DNA from: Gemmataceae bacterium | Lineage (GTDB): Bacteria > Planctomycetota > Planctomycetia > Gemmatales > Gemmataceae | Assembly (NCBI GenBank): GCA_028288765.1 | Contig: JAQGHQ010000296.1 | Coordinates: 62,001 to 126,000, forward strand | DNA length: 64,000 nt | Direction: 5' to 3' | Shown: positions 26,913-37,396 of the stretch, one piece after another | Position numbering within the stretch: the first letter of the stretch is position 1 | How the letters are laid out: each line of letters starts with the position of its first letter | Translations under genes and position numbers: made by a program | The notes under the pieces: generated by a model | Databases searched by the model: none | Seen by the model: the letters and a program-made list of their open reading frames with translations, nothing else | What the model was told of the DNA's origin: nothing

Positions 26913-27009
26913 GTGAGGAGGCGGGCCGGTTCGACGGGTAGGCATAGTATCAACGCGTTGGATCTCGTATCGCCCACGAAGCCCCGACTATTCCAACCGG
27001 ACGCCGCAC

Positions 27010-27723
27010 ATGAACAACGCCTGCCCGTCGTGTGGAAAGGTGTACCGGATCGGTCCCGATCTCGTCGGCAAGAAGCTCCTCTGCAAGCAGTGCGGGAAGC
27101 ACCTTGTGGTGGCCTCCCACGGCCTGGCATTTTTCCCGCTCGATGCTCCGCCCCCGCCGGCCCCAGCGCCCGCGCACCCGGCTCCTCCCCCAGGGTATTC
27201 TCCTCCGTCTGCCGGCTACCCCCCGAGTGCCGCGGTGTACACCTACCCGGCGCCCCCGCCTCATCCTCCCTTCGACCTCGAGGAGGAACCGGACGGCCCG
27301 GTCAGTCGCCCTAGCTATCGCCGGTCTCGGGACCCGTTCATGAATTTCCTGACGTTCCGGCTGATGATCACCCCGGTATTGATCCAGATCCTCTTCTGGA
27401 TCGGGGTCGCGGGGTGTTTGTTCGTCGGCATAAAAATGATGACGTCGAGTTTCGAATCTCCAGAGCCGGCGTTCGGCGGCCGCCGCTTGTTCGTCGCCGA
27501 CGACGAACCCGATCTTCGCCCATCGAGTTCAGGACGAGCAACGAAGCCAGCCGACACGGGAGACCGAACCCATTTCTCGCCTGTGGTTTTCGCCGGCGGG
27601 ATCTTGTTCGTGGTCGTCGGCCCGGTCGTCCTTCGCGTGTACTGCGAAACCGCAATCGTCTTCTTCAAGATCCACGACGAAATGAAGGAGATGAACGACC
27701 GGTCGTCCAGATTCCGCGCGTAA
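27010..27723 (+). CDS. Zinc-ribbon and DUF4282-like membrane protein (paralogue 2)
   Basis: A 237-residue relative of the preceding gene product with the same order: zinc ribbon (CPSC and CKQC), proline-rich linker, then two membrane helices (about 120-140 and 195-215) with the shared LTFRLMITPVLIQILFWIGV start. The loop between the helices is longer by about 40 residues than in paralogue 1. Probably a tandem duplication that has since diverged strongly. Function unknown. Confidence 0.82.
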   Translation: MNNACPSCGKVYRIGPDLVGKKLLCKQCGKHLVVASHGLAFFPLDAPPPPAPAPAHPAPPPGYSPPSAGYPPSAAVYTYPAPPPHPPFDLEEEPDGPVSRPSYRRSRDPFMNFLTFRLMITPVLIQILFWIGVAGCLFVGIKMMTSSFESPEPAFGGRRLFVADDEPDLRPSSSGRATKPADTGDRTHFSPVVFAGGILFVVVGPVVLRVYCETAIVFFKIHDEMKEMNDRSSRFRA

Positions 27724-28397
27724 GGCGAGCGGAAGGATGATCCCCGCGACTCGTTTGGTTCGGCTTGGTAGCGTCCCTTGGTGAAGCCGGCGAATGTGCA
27801 TCTTACCTACCGGACAGGCAACCCCGGCGGTTAGACTGTCCTCTGACTACCGCTACGACGCCCCCGGGCGCGTGCTGTCACGACTTTGCTGGGGGAGCAA
27901 CCGGTGCGTCGAAGACTCCGCTACCGACCACCGGACCGGGTCGGGCCTTCCGTGACGGGGTGGGACATTGTCTCGTCCCGATCTGGGATCAGCTGTCGGC
28001 TGACGATCCGCGGGCGGTCGGCCGAAATAACCACTCTGAGGACTGCCAAACACTGACAAACGCTGACAACCTCCCGACAGGTGACAGAGAAACCGCCCCA
28101 GGGACTGACAAACACTGACAAGTACTGCCAGCGGCTACGGAAGACAACCCGGCCGTGCGGGCACTCCGTCCCGCCGCCAGTCTTGGCCGTCTGTGTTCCG
28201 GCCCGGTCGAGGCCTATAATGCTCCTGGTTACAAGGACTTTCGGGCCGTCGGCCGGTGAGATCCCTGGTCCATCCGCCAAGCCCGTTACCGCCTGCGTCC
28301 GGCAGTCACTGCTTCTTGACACTGTTCATGGCGCGGCCGGAACGATACTCCAGTTCAAACACCTTCGGACGCACTACCAGGACAGGACCGATCGGGA
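27724..28397. other. Gene-free gap with phased TGNCA triplets
   Basis: No convincing coding region on either strand. The visible structure is two sets of three TGNCA pentamers at exactly 10-base spacing: starts at 28044, 28054, 28064 and at 28106, 28116, 28126, with two looser copies between them. The hscA start follows at 28398. The remainder shows nothing I recognise. Confidence 0.6.
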
Positions 28398-30284
28398 ATG
28401 ACAACACCTTCTGTCGTCGGTATTGACCTGGGAACCACATTCAGTCTCGCGGCGTACGTCGAGAACGGCCGACCGGTCGTGGTCCGCGACGAGAAGGGCG
28501 ACGCGCTCATTCCGAGCGCGATCAGCTTCCACGACGACGGAACGGTGCTGGTCGGGTCGGCCGCCCGGGACCGGGCACTGTCCGACCCCGAACACACCAT
28601 CTTCAGCGTCAAACGGCTCATGGGCCGGACGCTGAAGGACCTCGAACGGGAACTGAAACTGATCCCGCACCAGATCGTCGAGCGGGAGATGGAGGGCGGG
28701 CGAAAGGTCTTGCGGGTGGACATCGCCGGGCACGAGCACACGCCCGAAGAGCTCTCGGCCATGATCCTGAGGGAAGTCCGGAAGCGGGCCGGAAACCCGA
28801 CCCGGGCCGTCGTCACCGTGCCGGCGTACTTCGACGACTCCCAGCGGCAGGCCACCCGCGACGCCGGCCGGATCGCCGGGCTCGACGTCCTCCGGATCGT
28901 CAACGAGCCCACCGCCGCTGCCCTCGCCTACGGGCTCGACCGCCGCGGGTCCGGGACCGTGGCCGTGTACGACCTCGGCGGCGGCACCTTCGACTGCTCG
29001 GTCCTCACGCTCTCCGAAGGCGTGTTCAAGGTCCTCAGCACGAACGGCGACACGTTCCTCGGCGGGGACGACTTCGACCGCACGATCATGGAACTCGTGG
29101 CCGGCGAGATGGGCGTCGACCTCGGCCGGAGAGACCCGGAGTTGCTCCAGCACCTCCGCGACGCCGCCGAGAGAGCGAAGATCGCTCTGTCGGCTGCCGA
29201 AACGGCCGAGCTGCGGGTGAGTATCCCCGGGGGCGCAGCCGACCCGGGCGCGGCAGCACCGAAAAGCGGTCGGGACGGCCGCGCCCCAAGAGAGTTCCGC
29301 CGCGCCATTTCCCGGACCGAGTTCGAGGCGCTGATCCGGCCGCTCGTCGATCGGAGCATCGACAAGTGTAAATCCGCCCTCAAGGACGCCGGGCTCACGC
29401 CCGGGCAAGTCGACGAGGTCGTTCTGGTCGGCGGCTCGACCCGCGTCCCGTACATCCGCCGACGGGTCGGCGAGTTCTTCGGGAAGACGCCGCACTCCGA
29501 GCTGAACCCGGACGAAGTCGTCGCACTGGGGGCAGCGGTCCAGGCGGACATCCTGACCAGCGGGCGGCGGGACCTGCTCCTGCTCGACGTCGTCCCACTC
29601 TCCCTCGGGATCGAGACGCTCGGCGGGGTCGTGGACAAGCTGATCCACCGGAACACGACGGTCCCGTGTCGGGCGACGACCCGGTACACCACGGCCGCGG
29701 ACAACCAGACGGCGATCCTCATCAACATCTACCAGGGGGAACGAGAGCTGACGAAGGATTGCCGGTTCCTCGGGACCTTCAAGCTATCCGGCATCCCGCC
29801 GATGCCGGCCCAATTCGCGCAGGTCGACGTGACGTTCTTGGCGGACCAGAACGGCATCCTGACGGTGTCCGCGAAGGAGCAGCGGAGCGGGGCGCAGGCG
29901 CAGGTGACCGTCCAGGCCGCGCACGGCTTGACCGTCGCCGAGGTCGATCAGCTGGTGGTGGACAGCATCGAAAACGCCCAGGCCGATTTCACGGCCCGCA
30001 AACTCATCGAGTTGCGGAACAAGGCCGAGGCCGACCTGCGACACACCGCCAAGGCACTCGCCCAGGCCGGCGACCGCCTCACCCCGGACCAGCGGGGGTT
30101 GATCGACACGACCGCGGCGGCGCTCCGGGCGGCAATCCCGGGGACCGACCTCGGCGGCCTCCAACAGGCGATCGACGCCTTCGTTGCCGCGGCCAACCCC
30201 CTCGCCCAGCTCCTGATGAATGAGGTCGTCCGTCACACCCTGGCCGGGACTGCGGCCGGGGATCTGGCCGAGAAGAAGCTGTGA
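28398..30284 (+). CDS. hscA: Fe-S assembly chaperone HscA (Hsp70 family)
   Basis: A 628-residue Hsp70 with intact motifs: phosphate 1 GIDLGTTFSLAAY (about 8-20), linker-side NEPTAAALAYG, phosphate 2 VYDLGGGTFD (about 188) and adenosine VLVGGSTRVP (about 338). The substrate domain begins after LLLLDVVPLSLGIETLGG, as in HscA. An insertion rich in Gly, Ala and Pro lies near 275-297. Position before iscX and downstream of hscB, and the LPPVK motif in IscU, support HscA rather than a general DnaK. The C-terminus lacks the acidic EEVD-like DnaK tail. Confidence 0.88.
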   Translation: MTTPSVVGIDLGTTFSLAAYVENGRPVVVRDEKGDALIPSAISFHDDGTVLVGSAARDRALSDPEHTIFSVKRLMGRTLKDLERELKLIPHQIVEREMEGGRKVLRVDIAGHEHTPEELSAMILREVRKRAGNPTRAVVTVPAYFDDSQRQATRDAGRIAGLDVLRIVNEPTAAALAYGLDRRGSGTVAVYDLGGGTFDCSVLTLSEGVFKVLSTNGDTFLGGDDFDRTIMELVAGEMGVDLGRRDPELLQHLRDAAERAKIALSAAETAELRVSIPGGAADPGAAAPKSGRDGRAPREFRRAISRTEFEALIRPLVDRSIDKCKSALKDAGLTPGQVDEVVLVGGSTRVPYIRRRVGEFFGKTPHSELNPDEVVALGAAVQADILTSGRRDLLLLDVVPLSLGIETLGGVVDKLIHRNTTVPCRATTRYTTAADNQTAILINIYQGERELTKDCRFLGTFKLSGIPPMPAQFAQVDVTFLADQNGILTVSAKEQRSGAQAQVTVQAAHGLTVAEVDQLVVDSIENAQADFTARKLIELRNKAEADLRHTAKALAQAGDRLTPDQRGLIDTTAAALRAAIPGTDLGGLQQAIDAFVAAANPLAQLLMNEVVRHTLAGTAAGDLAEKKL

Positions 30285-30289
30285 TTTTT

Positions 30290-30319
30290 ACAGGGTGGGA
30301 CGAGTCTTCGACCTCCATC
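30290..30319 (+). repeat. Single arm related to the 46516-46587 inverted repeat
   Basis: About 23 of 30 bases match one arm of the repeat near pdxJ, including the run GGGTGGG and CGAGTCTTCGA. It lies between the hscA stop and the iscX start and has no partner arm. Confidence 0.5.
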
Positions 30320-30343
30320 CTCAAGAAATACGGGAGCACCCCG

Positions 30344-30559
30344 ATGACCTGGTCCGACACGCGCGAGGTCGGTGAAAAGCTATTCGAGCAATACGACACG
30401 CTCAACCCGCTGACCGTCCGGTTCACGGACATGCACAAGTGGGTGCTGAACCTGGAAGGGTTCGAAGGGAAGCCGGACGGGTCGAACGAAAAACTCCTCG
30501 AGGCCATCCAGATGGCCTGGTACGAGGAATGGAAAGACGAGTACGGCGACGGGAAATGA
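30344..30559 (+). CDS. iscX: Fe-S cluster assembly protein IscX
   Basis: A 71-residue acidic protein matching IscX along its length: TWSDTREVGEKLFEQY, NPLTVRFTDMHKWVLNLEGF, SNEKLLEAIQMAWYEEW. IscX binds IscS and iron and tunes desulfurase activity. GGGAG at 30332-30336 gives a seven-base spacing to the ATG at 30344; the frame is open further upstream, but that part lies in repeat-like sequence. Last gene of the isc locus; no ferredoxin gene follows. Confidence 0.92.
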   Translation: MTWSDTREVGEKLFEQYDTLNPLTVRFTDMHKWVLNLEGFEGKPDGSNEKLLEAIQMAWYEEWKDEYGDGK

Positions 30560-30566
30560 CGACCCG

Positions 30567-31567
30567 TCACCCGGGCTTCGGCCCTTCATCCGTTGGTAGT
30601 AGTAGCTCCGTGCCGTCACCCGCCGGAGGCGGAGAAGGGACGGGGCGAGGCGGGCGGCCGACCTGAGCCGGCTTTACAACGTCCGGGGTATTCGTCACGC
30701 GCCGCATCTTCCGCACCACCCAGAACCCGACGAATCCGGCCGGGATCAAGACCGGCAGCCACGGGGTCAGGGCGATGGCCAGCAGAACCAGCCCCTCGGC
30801 GAATACGACGAGGGATTCCCACGACTCCTCGAACGTCCGACTCACCCGACTCCCGAACGACGGGGTGGTCGGCGGCTTGTAGTCCTTGATCTCCTTGAGC
30901 GTCAGGGTCACCGTCGAGAGGGCGGTCAGCTTCGAGAGGTAGTCGAGCCGGCTTTGGGCACGCTCGATGTCGCCGCGGACGGCCCTGATCTGTTCGCGGG
31001 TCTTCAGCACCTCGTCCCGCGAGCCCGACTCCTTGAGTAGCTTGTTGAGGACTTCCTCTTCCGCCTTGAGGGTTTTGACCCGGGCCTGGACGTCAATGTA
31101 TTCCTCGGTCACGTCCTGCGAATCGATCGCGTTCGGTCCGCCGTGCCGAGCCCCAGGAGCCCGTCGACGAGCGGCCGGAAGCCCTCCACCGGGACGCGGA
31201 GTGTGTACGTCGCCGTCCGCCGGGTCCCGGTGTCGTTCTTCACCTCGGACTTGGCGACATACCCCTCGTACTTCGCGAGCAGCTTGTCGACCTCGGCCCG
31301 CGCGGCGTCGAGGTCGTTGACCACAACCTCGACCGTTCCGGTGTAGATGATCTTCCGCCTCGTCGGGGAGGTCGGTGACGCGGCCGGCTCGCCCTCCGTG
31401 GTTCGATCCGGCTGCGCGCCCCCGGCTTCCTTGGCCGGCGGCGCGGGCGGACTCGTGGCGGAATGAGATTCGTTGCGAGTCGCCTGCTGCCCGCCGCACC
31501 CGTTCGCGCCGAGGGACACGGCGGTCGTAACGGACAGGCCCAGGGCGATCAAGAGTCGGCGGGTCAT
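30567..31567 (-). pseudogene. DUF4349 lipoprotein gene with a frameshift
   Basis: Read from 31567, the protein starts with a lipoprotein-type signal (LLIALGLSVTTAVSLGANGC) and a DUF4349 N-terminal half (IIYTGTVEVVV, ATYTLRVPVEGF, LVDGLLGLGTA). At about 31140 the frame changes: the rest of the domain (NAIDSQDVTEEYIDV, a coiled coil, and a membrane helix near the end) continues in another frame down to 30567. One missing base in a short G run would restore LGTAR-NAIDSQDV. Either the gene is broken or the assembly has a one-base error. Intact it would be a membrane-anchored envelope protein. Confidence 0.8.
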
Positions 31568-31687
31568 GCGACACCTCGACGAGGAAGTCGATCGGGCCGG
31601 GCTCCTCGCGTGCGACGGGGGTTTCAAACGGCGGGTCGGTCCGTGAGGGTCTCCCACCGCCCGCATCGGGTAATACTCTCTGTCAGC

Positions 31688-33223
<1,536 letters not shown>

Positions 33224-33299
33224 CGGGTTGCCCTCGGGTGTCGTCCGGGTAGCTGCCCGGCGGATACAATCGGAGTATCGGATCGGGTGGGGGTCGCCA

Positions 33300-33524
33300 A
33301 TGCCGGGCGGGGACGGGAATCGATCGCAACCTCCGGCCCCGCTCGTCGAGGGGGCGGACTACTACGTCGAGTTCGGCCTGTGGGTGTTCACCGAGCGGTA
33401 CCATCTCAACCGCGGCCACTGCTGCGGAAGCGGCTGTCGCCATTGCCCGTACGAAGGAGGGCCTCGGCACCATGAGTCGTCACCCGATCAAAGGGCCCTC
33501 CCCCCGGTCTCGCCGGACGATTAG
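33300..33524 (+). CDS. Small cysteine-rich protein, DUF5522 family
   Basis: A 74-residue protein whose core YYVEFGLWVFTERYHL is followed by RGHCCGSGCRHCPY, the signature of DUF5522. The cysteine and histidine cluster suggests a metal site. It is divergent from malQ. A GGGTGGGGG stretch lies before the ATG at 33300. It shares four bases with the convergent gene at 33521. Confidence 0.85.
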   Translation: MPGGDGNRSQPPAPLVEGADYYVEFGLWVFTERYHLNRGHCCGSGCRHCPYEGGPRHHESSPDQRALPPVSPDD

Positions 33525-34084
33525 CGCAGCACCTCGATGACCGCCCCGAGACCGGCGGCGCCAGTCAGTTCGCGAACCGGGAGGAGCCCGAGGTACTGCT
33601 TGCGGGCGTCGTTCACGAGGGCGAGGTCGGCCGGGTCCCCGCCCGTGAGGCCGGCGAGGGCGTGGGCCATGACCGCCGACTTGAGCGTGTTCGCCTGGAC
33701 CCGGACCGTGTGCGGCACCCACCGCCCGGGGTGGATGTGGACGTACTTCCCGGCGGCCGGGCCGAGCCGGAGCGTCCACTTCGACCCGTCCGGCAGGGCG
33801 AGCATCGAGTACTCCCCCTGGCCTTGCAGCCACTCGGCGAGGGGGGTGTACTCCAGCCGACCGAGGCGGCGGAGCTGGTCCGCGATGTGGGCCGCGAGGC
33901 CGGCCGGCGTGAACGCACCGGTGTAGAGGTCCATGAGCCGGGCGCCGACCACCGCCATCGCGGCGGGCAGCGCCTCGACCCCCGCCGGACCCGCGGCGAC
34001 GGCCTGCCCGGTCCGCCAGCGGATCCAGCCGGCGTGGTGCTTCCAGGTGTTGAGCAGGAACGGATGTGGCGTCGGATCATTCAT
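33521..34084 (-). CDS. Conserved hypothetical protein
   Basis: A 187-residue cytoplasmic protein not recognised as a named family. It has no signal peptide or membrane helix, a tryptophan-rich N-terminus (FLLNTWKHHAGWIRW), a central helical part (GLAAHIADQLRRLGRL), a beta segment (WTLRLGPAAGKYVHIHPGRW) and an alanine-rich C-terminus. Codon use is like the neighbours, so it is probably a real gene. Its stop overlaps that of the DUF5522 gene. Confidence 0.65.
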   Translation of the reverse strand: MNDPTPHPFLLNTWKHHAGWIRWRTGQAVAAGPAGVEALPAAMAVVGARLMDLYTGAFTPAGLAAHIADQLRRLGRLEYTPLAEWLQGQGEYSMLALPDGSKWTLRLGPAAGKYVHIHPGRWVPHTVRVQANTLKSAVMAHALAGLTGGDPADLALVNDARKQYLGLLPVRELTGAAGLGAVIEVLR

Positions 34085-34428
34085 TTTGCCACTTGCGATT
34101 ATGATCCTAATCCTATAAAATATTCCCGCCGCTGGCTCGCGAAGCCGACCGGCCTGCCAGGCCGGGCAGGGTCGCCCTGGGCAAGGGGGGAGTGTACGCT
34201 TCGCCGGCCGGGCAGCGGGTGGTTCGGGCTCCCGGTAGCAGCGGGATGAGACAAGTCAATCGTAGCAAGTTTGCAGGGCGTTTTAGCAGCTCAGCTTACA
34301 AGGCTGAACCCTCTACGAAAGGGGGTTGCGTGTATGCCCCAACGGTCGGGCGGCGATTGACATCGGATAGACCTCGTACCCCGGAATCAGGTTCACGGAA
34401 AGAAGCGAACCGGGCTCACGTGTGACCA
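34085..34428. other. Gene-free gap with an AT-rich patch
   Basis: No coding region stands out. Bases around 34095-34128 are unusually AT-rich for this sequence (for example CATAAT when read on the minus strand) and may hold the promoter of the minus-strand gene starting at 34084. The rest contains short GC-rich hairpins only. Confidence 0.4.
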
Positions 34429-35067
34429 ATGAACGTCCTCCTCGTCCACGGGCTCGGCCGGACCCCGCTTTCGCTCTTCGGGCTCGCCCCCACGCTCCGC
34501 CGGGCCGGGCACCGAACACTCTTCTTCGCCTACTCCCCGTCGCTCGAAACCCTCCCCCACATCCTCCGCCGACTCGCCGACAAGCTGCGGCTTCTGGCGC
34601 GGCCCGGCCGGCCGGTCGGGCTCGTCGCACATTCCCTCGGCGGCCTTCTCCTGCGATTGGCACTGCCCCAAGTACCCGAGCTGCGCGTCCACCGCCTCGT
34701 CATGCTCGGCACCCCGAACCGCCCGCCCAGGCTGGCCGGGATCGCCTCGCGGTGGCTCCTGTTCCGCTGCTTCGCCCGCGACTGCGGCCGGTTCCTGGCG
34801 AGCACGGACGACATCCCCACCATCGCCCCGCCGGCAGTCCCGTACACGTTGATCGCCGGCACCGCCGGGCCGCGCGGGCGATGGTCACTGTTCGGGGACG
34901 ACCCGAACGACGGCATCGTGGCCGTTTCCGAAGTGCCGATCCGGGACACCGACCCGGTCACGCTCCTACCCAGCTGGCACTCGTTCATGATGAACGACCG
35001 GGCCGTGCGGCGGGCGGTCGTCGCCGCTATGATGACGACACCGGACCCCACCCCCACACCCCCCTGA
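34429..35067 (+). CDS. Alpha/beta hydrolase (lipase-like)
   Basis: A 212-residue hydrolase with the first strand VLLVHGLGR, the nucleophile elbow VAHSLGGLL, FGDDPNDGIVAVSE near the acid position and a late LPSWHSFMM that supplies the catalytic histidine. The sequence resembles the class-2 lipase/PGAP1-like group. Cytoplasmic, since no signal peptide is seen. The next gene starts nine bases after its stop, so the pair is likely co-transcribed. Confidence 0.82.
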   Translation: MNVLLVHGLGRTPLSLFGLAPTLRRAGHRTLFFAYSPSLETLPHILRRLADKLRLLARPGRPVGLVAHSLGGLLLRLALPQVPELRVHRLVMLGTPNRPPRLAGIASRWLLFRCFARDCGRFLASTDDIPTIAPPAVPYTLIAGTAGPRGRWSLFGDDPNDGIVAVSEVPIRDTDPVTLLPSWHSFMMNDRAVRRAVVAAMMTTPDPTPTPP

Positions 35068-35075
35068 GGCCGATC

Positions 35076-35459
35076 ATGGCGAAGGCAAAAAACGTACTCG
35101 GCGGCCCGCTCAAGACGTGCTCCACGGACCCCCTCACCGGGTTTTACCGGGACGGGTGCTGCAACACCGGCCCGGACGACGAGGGGCTGCATACCATCTG
35201 CTGCCAGGTGACGGCCGAGTTCCTGGCCTTCCAGAAGGAGATCGGGAACGACTTGTCCACCCCGTTTCCGGGCTTCGGGTTTCCGGGGCTCAAGCCGGGC
35301 GACCGGTGGTGTGTCTGCATCACCCGATGGAAGGAAGCCCTGGAAGCCGGGATGGCATGTCCGATCGACCTGGAGTCCACCCACATGCACGCCCTGGAGT
35401 TTGTCGACCTGGAAGACCTCAAGCGGCACGCGGTTCGCAGCGCGAACCCGGAGACTTGA
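35076..35459 (+). CDS. DUF2237 family protein
   Basis: A 127-residue protein with the DUF2237 pattern: NVLGGPLKTCSTDPLTGFYRDG, CNTGPDDEGLHTICCQ, FLAFQKEIGNDLSTPF, FPGLKPGDRWCVC and HMHALEFVDLEDLK. Cytoplasmic, function unknown. The ATG at 35076 is where conservation begins. The cysteines, including CC and CVC, are conserved in the family. Confidence 0.92.
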   Translation: MAKAKNVLGGPLKTCSTDPLTGFYRDGCCNTGPDDEGLHTICCQVTAEFLAFQKEIGNDLSTPFPGFGFPGLKPGDRWCVCITRWKEALEAGMACPIDLESTHMHALEFVDLEDLKRHAVRSANPET

Positions 35460-35525
35460 GGCGGGGTAGGCTCTCGTACCTCTTCCGGACGAGACATTCC
35501 GCCGGCCATCTACGGGGCGACTCTC

Positions 35526-36374
35526 ATGCAATGGGAAGGCGGCGAGGAAAGCTCGAACGTGGAAGACCGACGGGGCATGGGAACGCCACTCGCAATCGGC
35601 GGCGGGATCGGCGGAGTCGTGCTCCTCATCCTCGGGTTGATCTTCGGGGTGGACTTCGGCGGCGGTCAGCCCGCGGTCCAGAACCCCGGGCAAGCCCCGC
35701 CGGCCAACGACAAGACAAGGCACTTCGTCGCCGTCGTTACGAGGTACACCGAGGAGGTCTGGACGGACGAGTTCGCCAAGAAGGAGAACGAGTACGGTGT
35801 CCGCTACCATCCGCCGGAGGTCGTCCTGTTCAGCCAGGCGGTGGACACCGGGTGTGGCCGCGCCCCATCGGCGGTCGGCCCGTTCTACTGCCCGGAAGAC
35901 GAGAAGGTGTACCTCGACCCGACCTTCTTCGACGAGCTGGAACGGAAGCTCGGCGGGTCGAAGGCGGAGTTCTCGCAGGCGTACGTGATCGCGCACGAGG
36001 TCGGGCACCACGTCCAGAAACTGCTCGGCTACAACCGGCGGGTCGGCGCGCACGACAACCAGGCATCGGTCCGGCTCGAACTGATGGCCGACTACCTGGC
36101 CGGGGTGTGGGCCAACCACGGTCAGCAGAAGTTCCATTTCATCGAGCCCGGGGACGTCGAGGCGGCGCTGAATTCCGCCCGGGCGATCGGCGACGACCGC
36201 CTCCAGAAGCGGTCCGGCAGCTTCGTCCACCCCGAGAATTTCACCCACGGCACTTCTCGTCAGCGGGTCTACTTCTTCCAGCGGGGGCTGAAAACCGGCG
36301 ACGCGAAGAAACGCACCCTGGACAAGTTCTTCAACTCCCCGATTCATCGGAACGGTGAGATCGAGGACTTCTAA
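35526..36374 (+). CDS. Neutral zinc metallopeptidase, YpfJ family
   Basis: A 282-residue membrane-anchored protein. An N-terminal helix (IGGVVLLILGLIFGVDFGG, about 25-45) is followed by a periplasmic metallopeptidase domain with the zinc motif IAHEVGHHVQ (about 157-166), LELMADYLAGVW with the downstream acidic ligand region, and VDTGCGRAPSAVGPFYCPED, all typical of this family. Function in the cell is not established. Confidence 0.93.
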   Translation: MQWEGGEESSNVEDRRGMGTPLAIGGGIGGVVLLILGLIFGVDFGGGQPAVQNPGQAPPANDKTRHFVAVVTRYTEEVWTDEFAKKENEYGVRYHPPEVVLFSQAVDTGCGRAPSAVGPFYCPEDEKVYLDPTFFDELERKLGGSKAEFSQAYVIAHEVGHHVQKLLGYNRRVGAHDNQASVRLELMADYLAGVWANHGQQKFHFIEPGDVEAALNSARAIGDDRLQKRSGSFVHPENFTHGTSRQRVYFFQRGLKTGDAKKRTLDKFFNSPIHRNGEIEDF

Positions 36375-37396
36375 CCCGGGGCGGCCGGAGCGGATGCAGC
36401 ACACGGTCAGCGCATCCGCGCCTCATCTCACGGTTCGCCTACCGATTCCGGAGTAGCGGCGTTCGGCCACCCGCTCCGATCTGGTCTTCGACCACTCGGC
36501 CTCCCGTGGCAGGGTTTGATAGGTTCTTGCATTGTTGAAACCCTTGCGGACAAGCCAAATTGTTCACCTCTCCCCCCGCATTGTGTGGGAGAGGTCGGCT
36601 CGGCTTTGCGAGCCGGGTGAGGGGACGAGCGAACCGAGAGGGGCCAGCCGAAACCCCTCACCCCGGCCCTCTCCCCCAAAAAGTTGGGGAGAGGGAGAAA
36701 GATCACTCGGCCCCGTGGCAGGGATTGACAGCTTCTGACAGTCCCCAGGGCGGTTCCACTTCATGCCACGTGCCGTCGAGGCGGGCAGGTTTGGCAGTCT
36801 CCCACCGGTCGATTCCACGGCCCTCGCCTCCGTGGCAGGGTTTGGCAGCTTCTGACAGTCCCCAGGGCGGGCGCGTTCCGTTTGCAGCCCGGCGGCAGGG
36901 TTTGGCAGGTTCTGACAGGTCTACGGGCCACCGTTCGGCCCCCGACCCGCCGGCCTCGACGGGGCGGGCATCGCCCGCCGGAGGTGCTGTCCAGGGCGGC
37001 CCGACGGGCCTCGTCGATCCGGGCGTGGACAGATGATGGCTTAAACATTATGCAGATTATGATATTCTATCCCGGCCGCCCCGGCGACCGCCTGGGCCGC
37101 ATCCGCGCACGGCTGGTGGGTCCGCCCCATGCGTGACCCTCAATTGCGGGGTCGGCCGACGTCCGGATTGGGTGGCCGGTCGAGGGCCATGTCTATTATA
37201 CGCAAGGCATTTTGGTATGCAATATGAATACGGGACACCCCGCCGCACGTCCGTGCCCCAAGCTCCCAATCCGAAACGGCCCCGACGACCGCCGACGATG
37301 AACCGGATAAAGTCTCGGTTAGCCGATTCGACGTCGGTGGGGATTTGAAGGGTAGTGCGGAATCCGGGCGGGGCACCGCGGATGGAGGCCACGGCG
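36375..37396. other. One-kilobase repeat-rich gap
   Basis: No gene is supported. Three kinds of structure are visible: a dispersed repeat at 36567-36700 with CTCTCCCCC/GGGGAGAGGG hairpin arms, four sets of TGNCA triplets at 10-base steps (starts 36507, 36716, 36833, 36893), and two AT-rich patches (37040-37072 and 37190-37228) that may contain the promoter of the following sigma-factor fusion. A nine-base inverted repeat CGGATTGGG (37164-37172, 37265-37273) flanks the second patch. Confidence 0.6.
36716..36917. repeat. Phased TGNCA triplet repeats
   Basis: Three blocks carry TGGCA/TGACA pentamers at exactly 10-base spacing: 36716-36740, 36833-36857 and 36893-36917 (first unit CGGCA in the last). 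A degenerate block is at 36507-36531. The blocks are the reverse orientation of those at 28044-28130. Ten bases is one DNA helical turn, so all units face the same side. Confidence 0.7.

Noticed and set aside
36567-36700. Possible insertion sequence in the 1-kb gap
   Set aside because: The repeat has hairpin arms but no transposase or clear ends; it is a known type of dispersed non-coding repeat.
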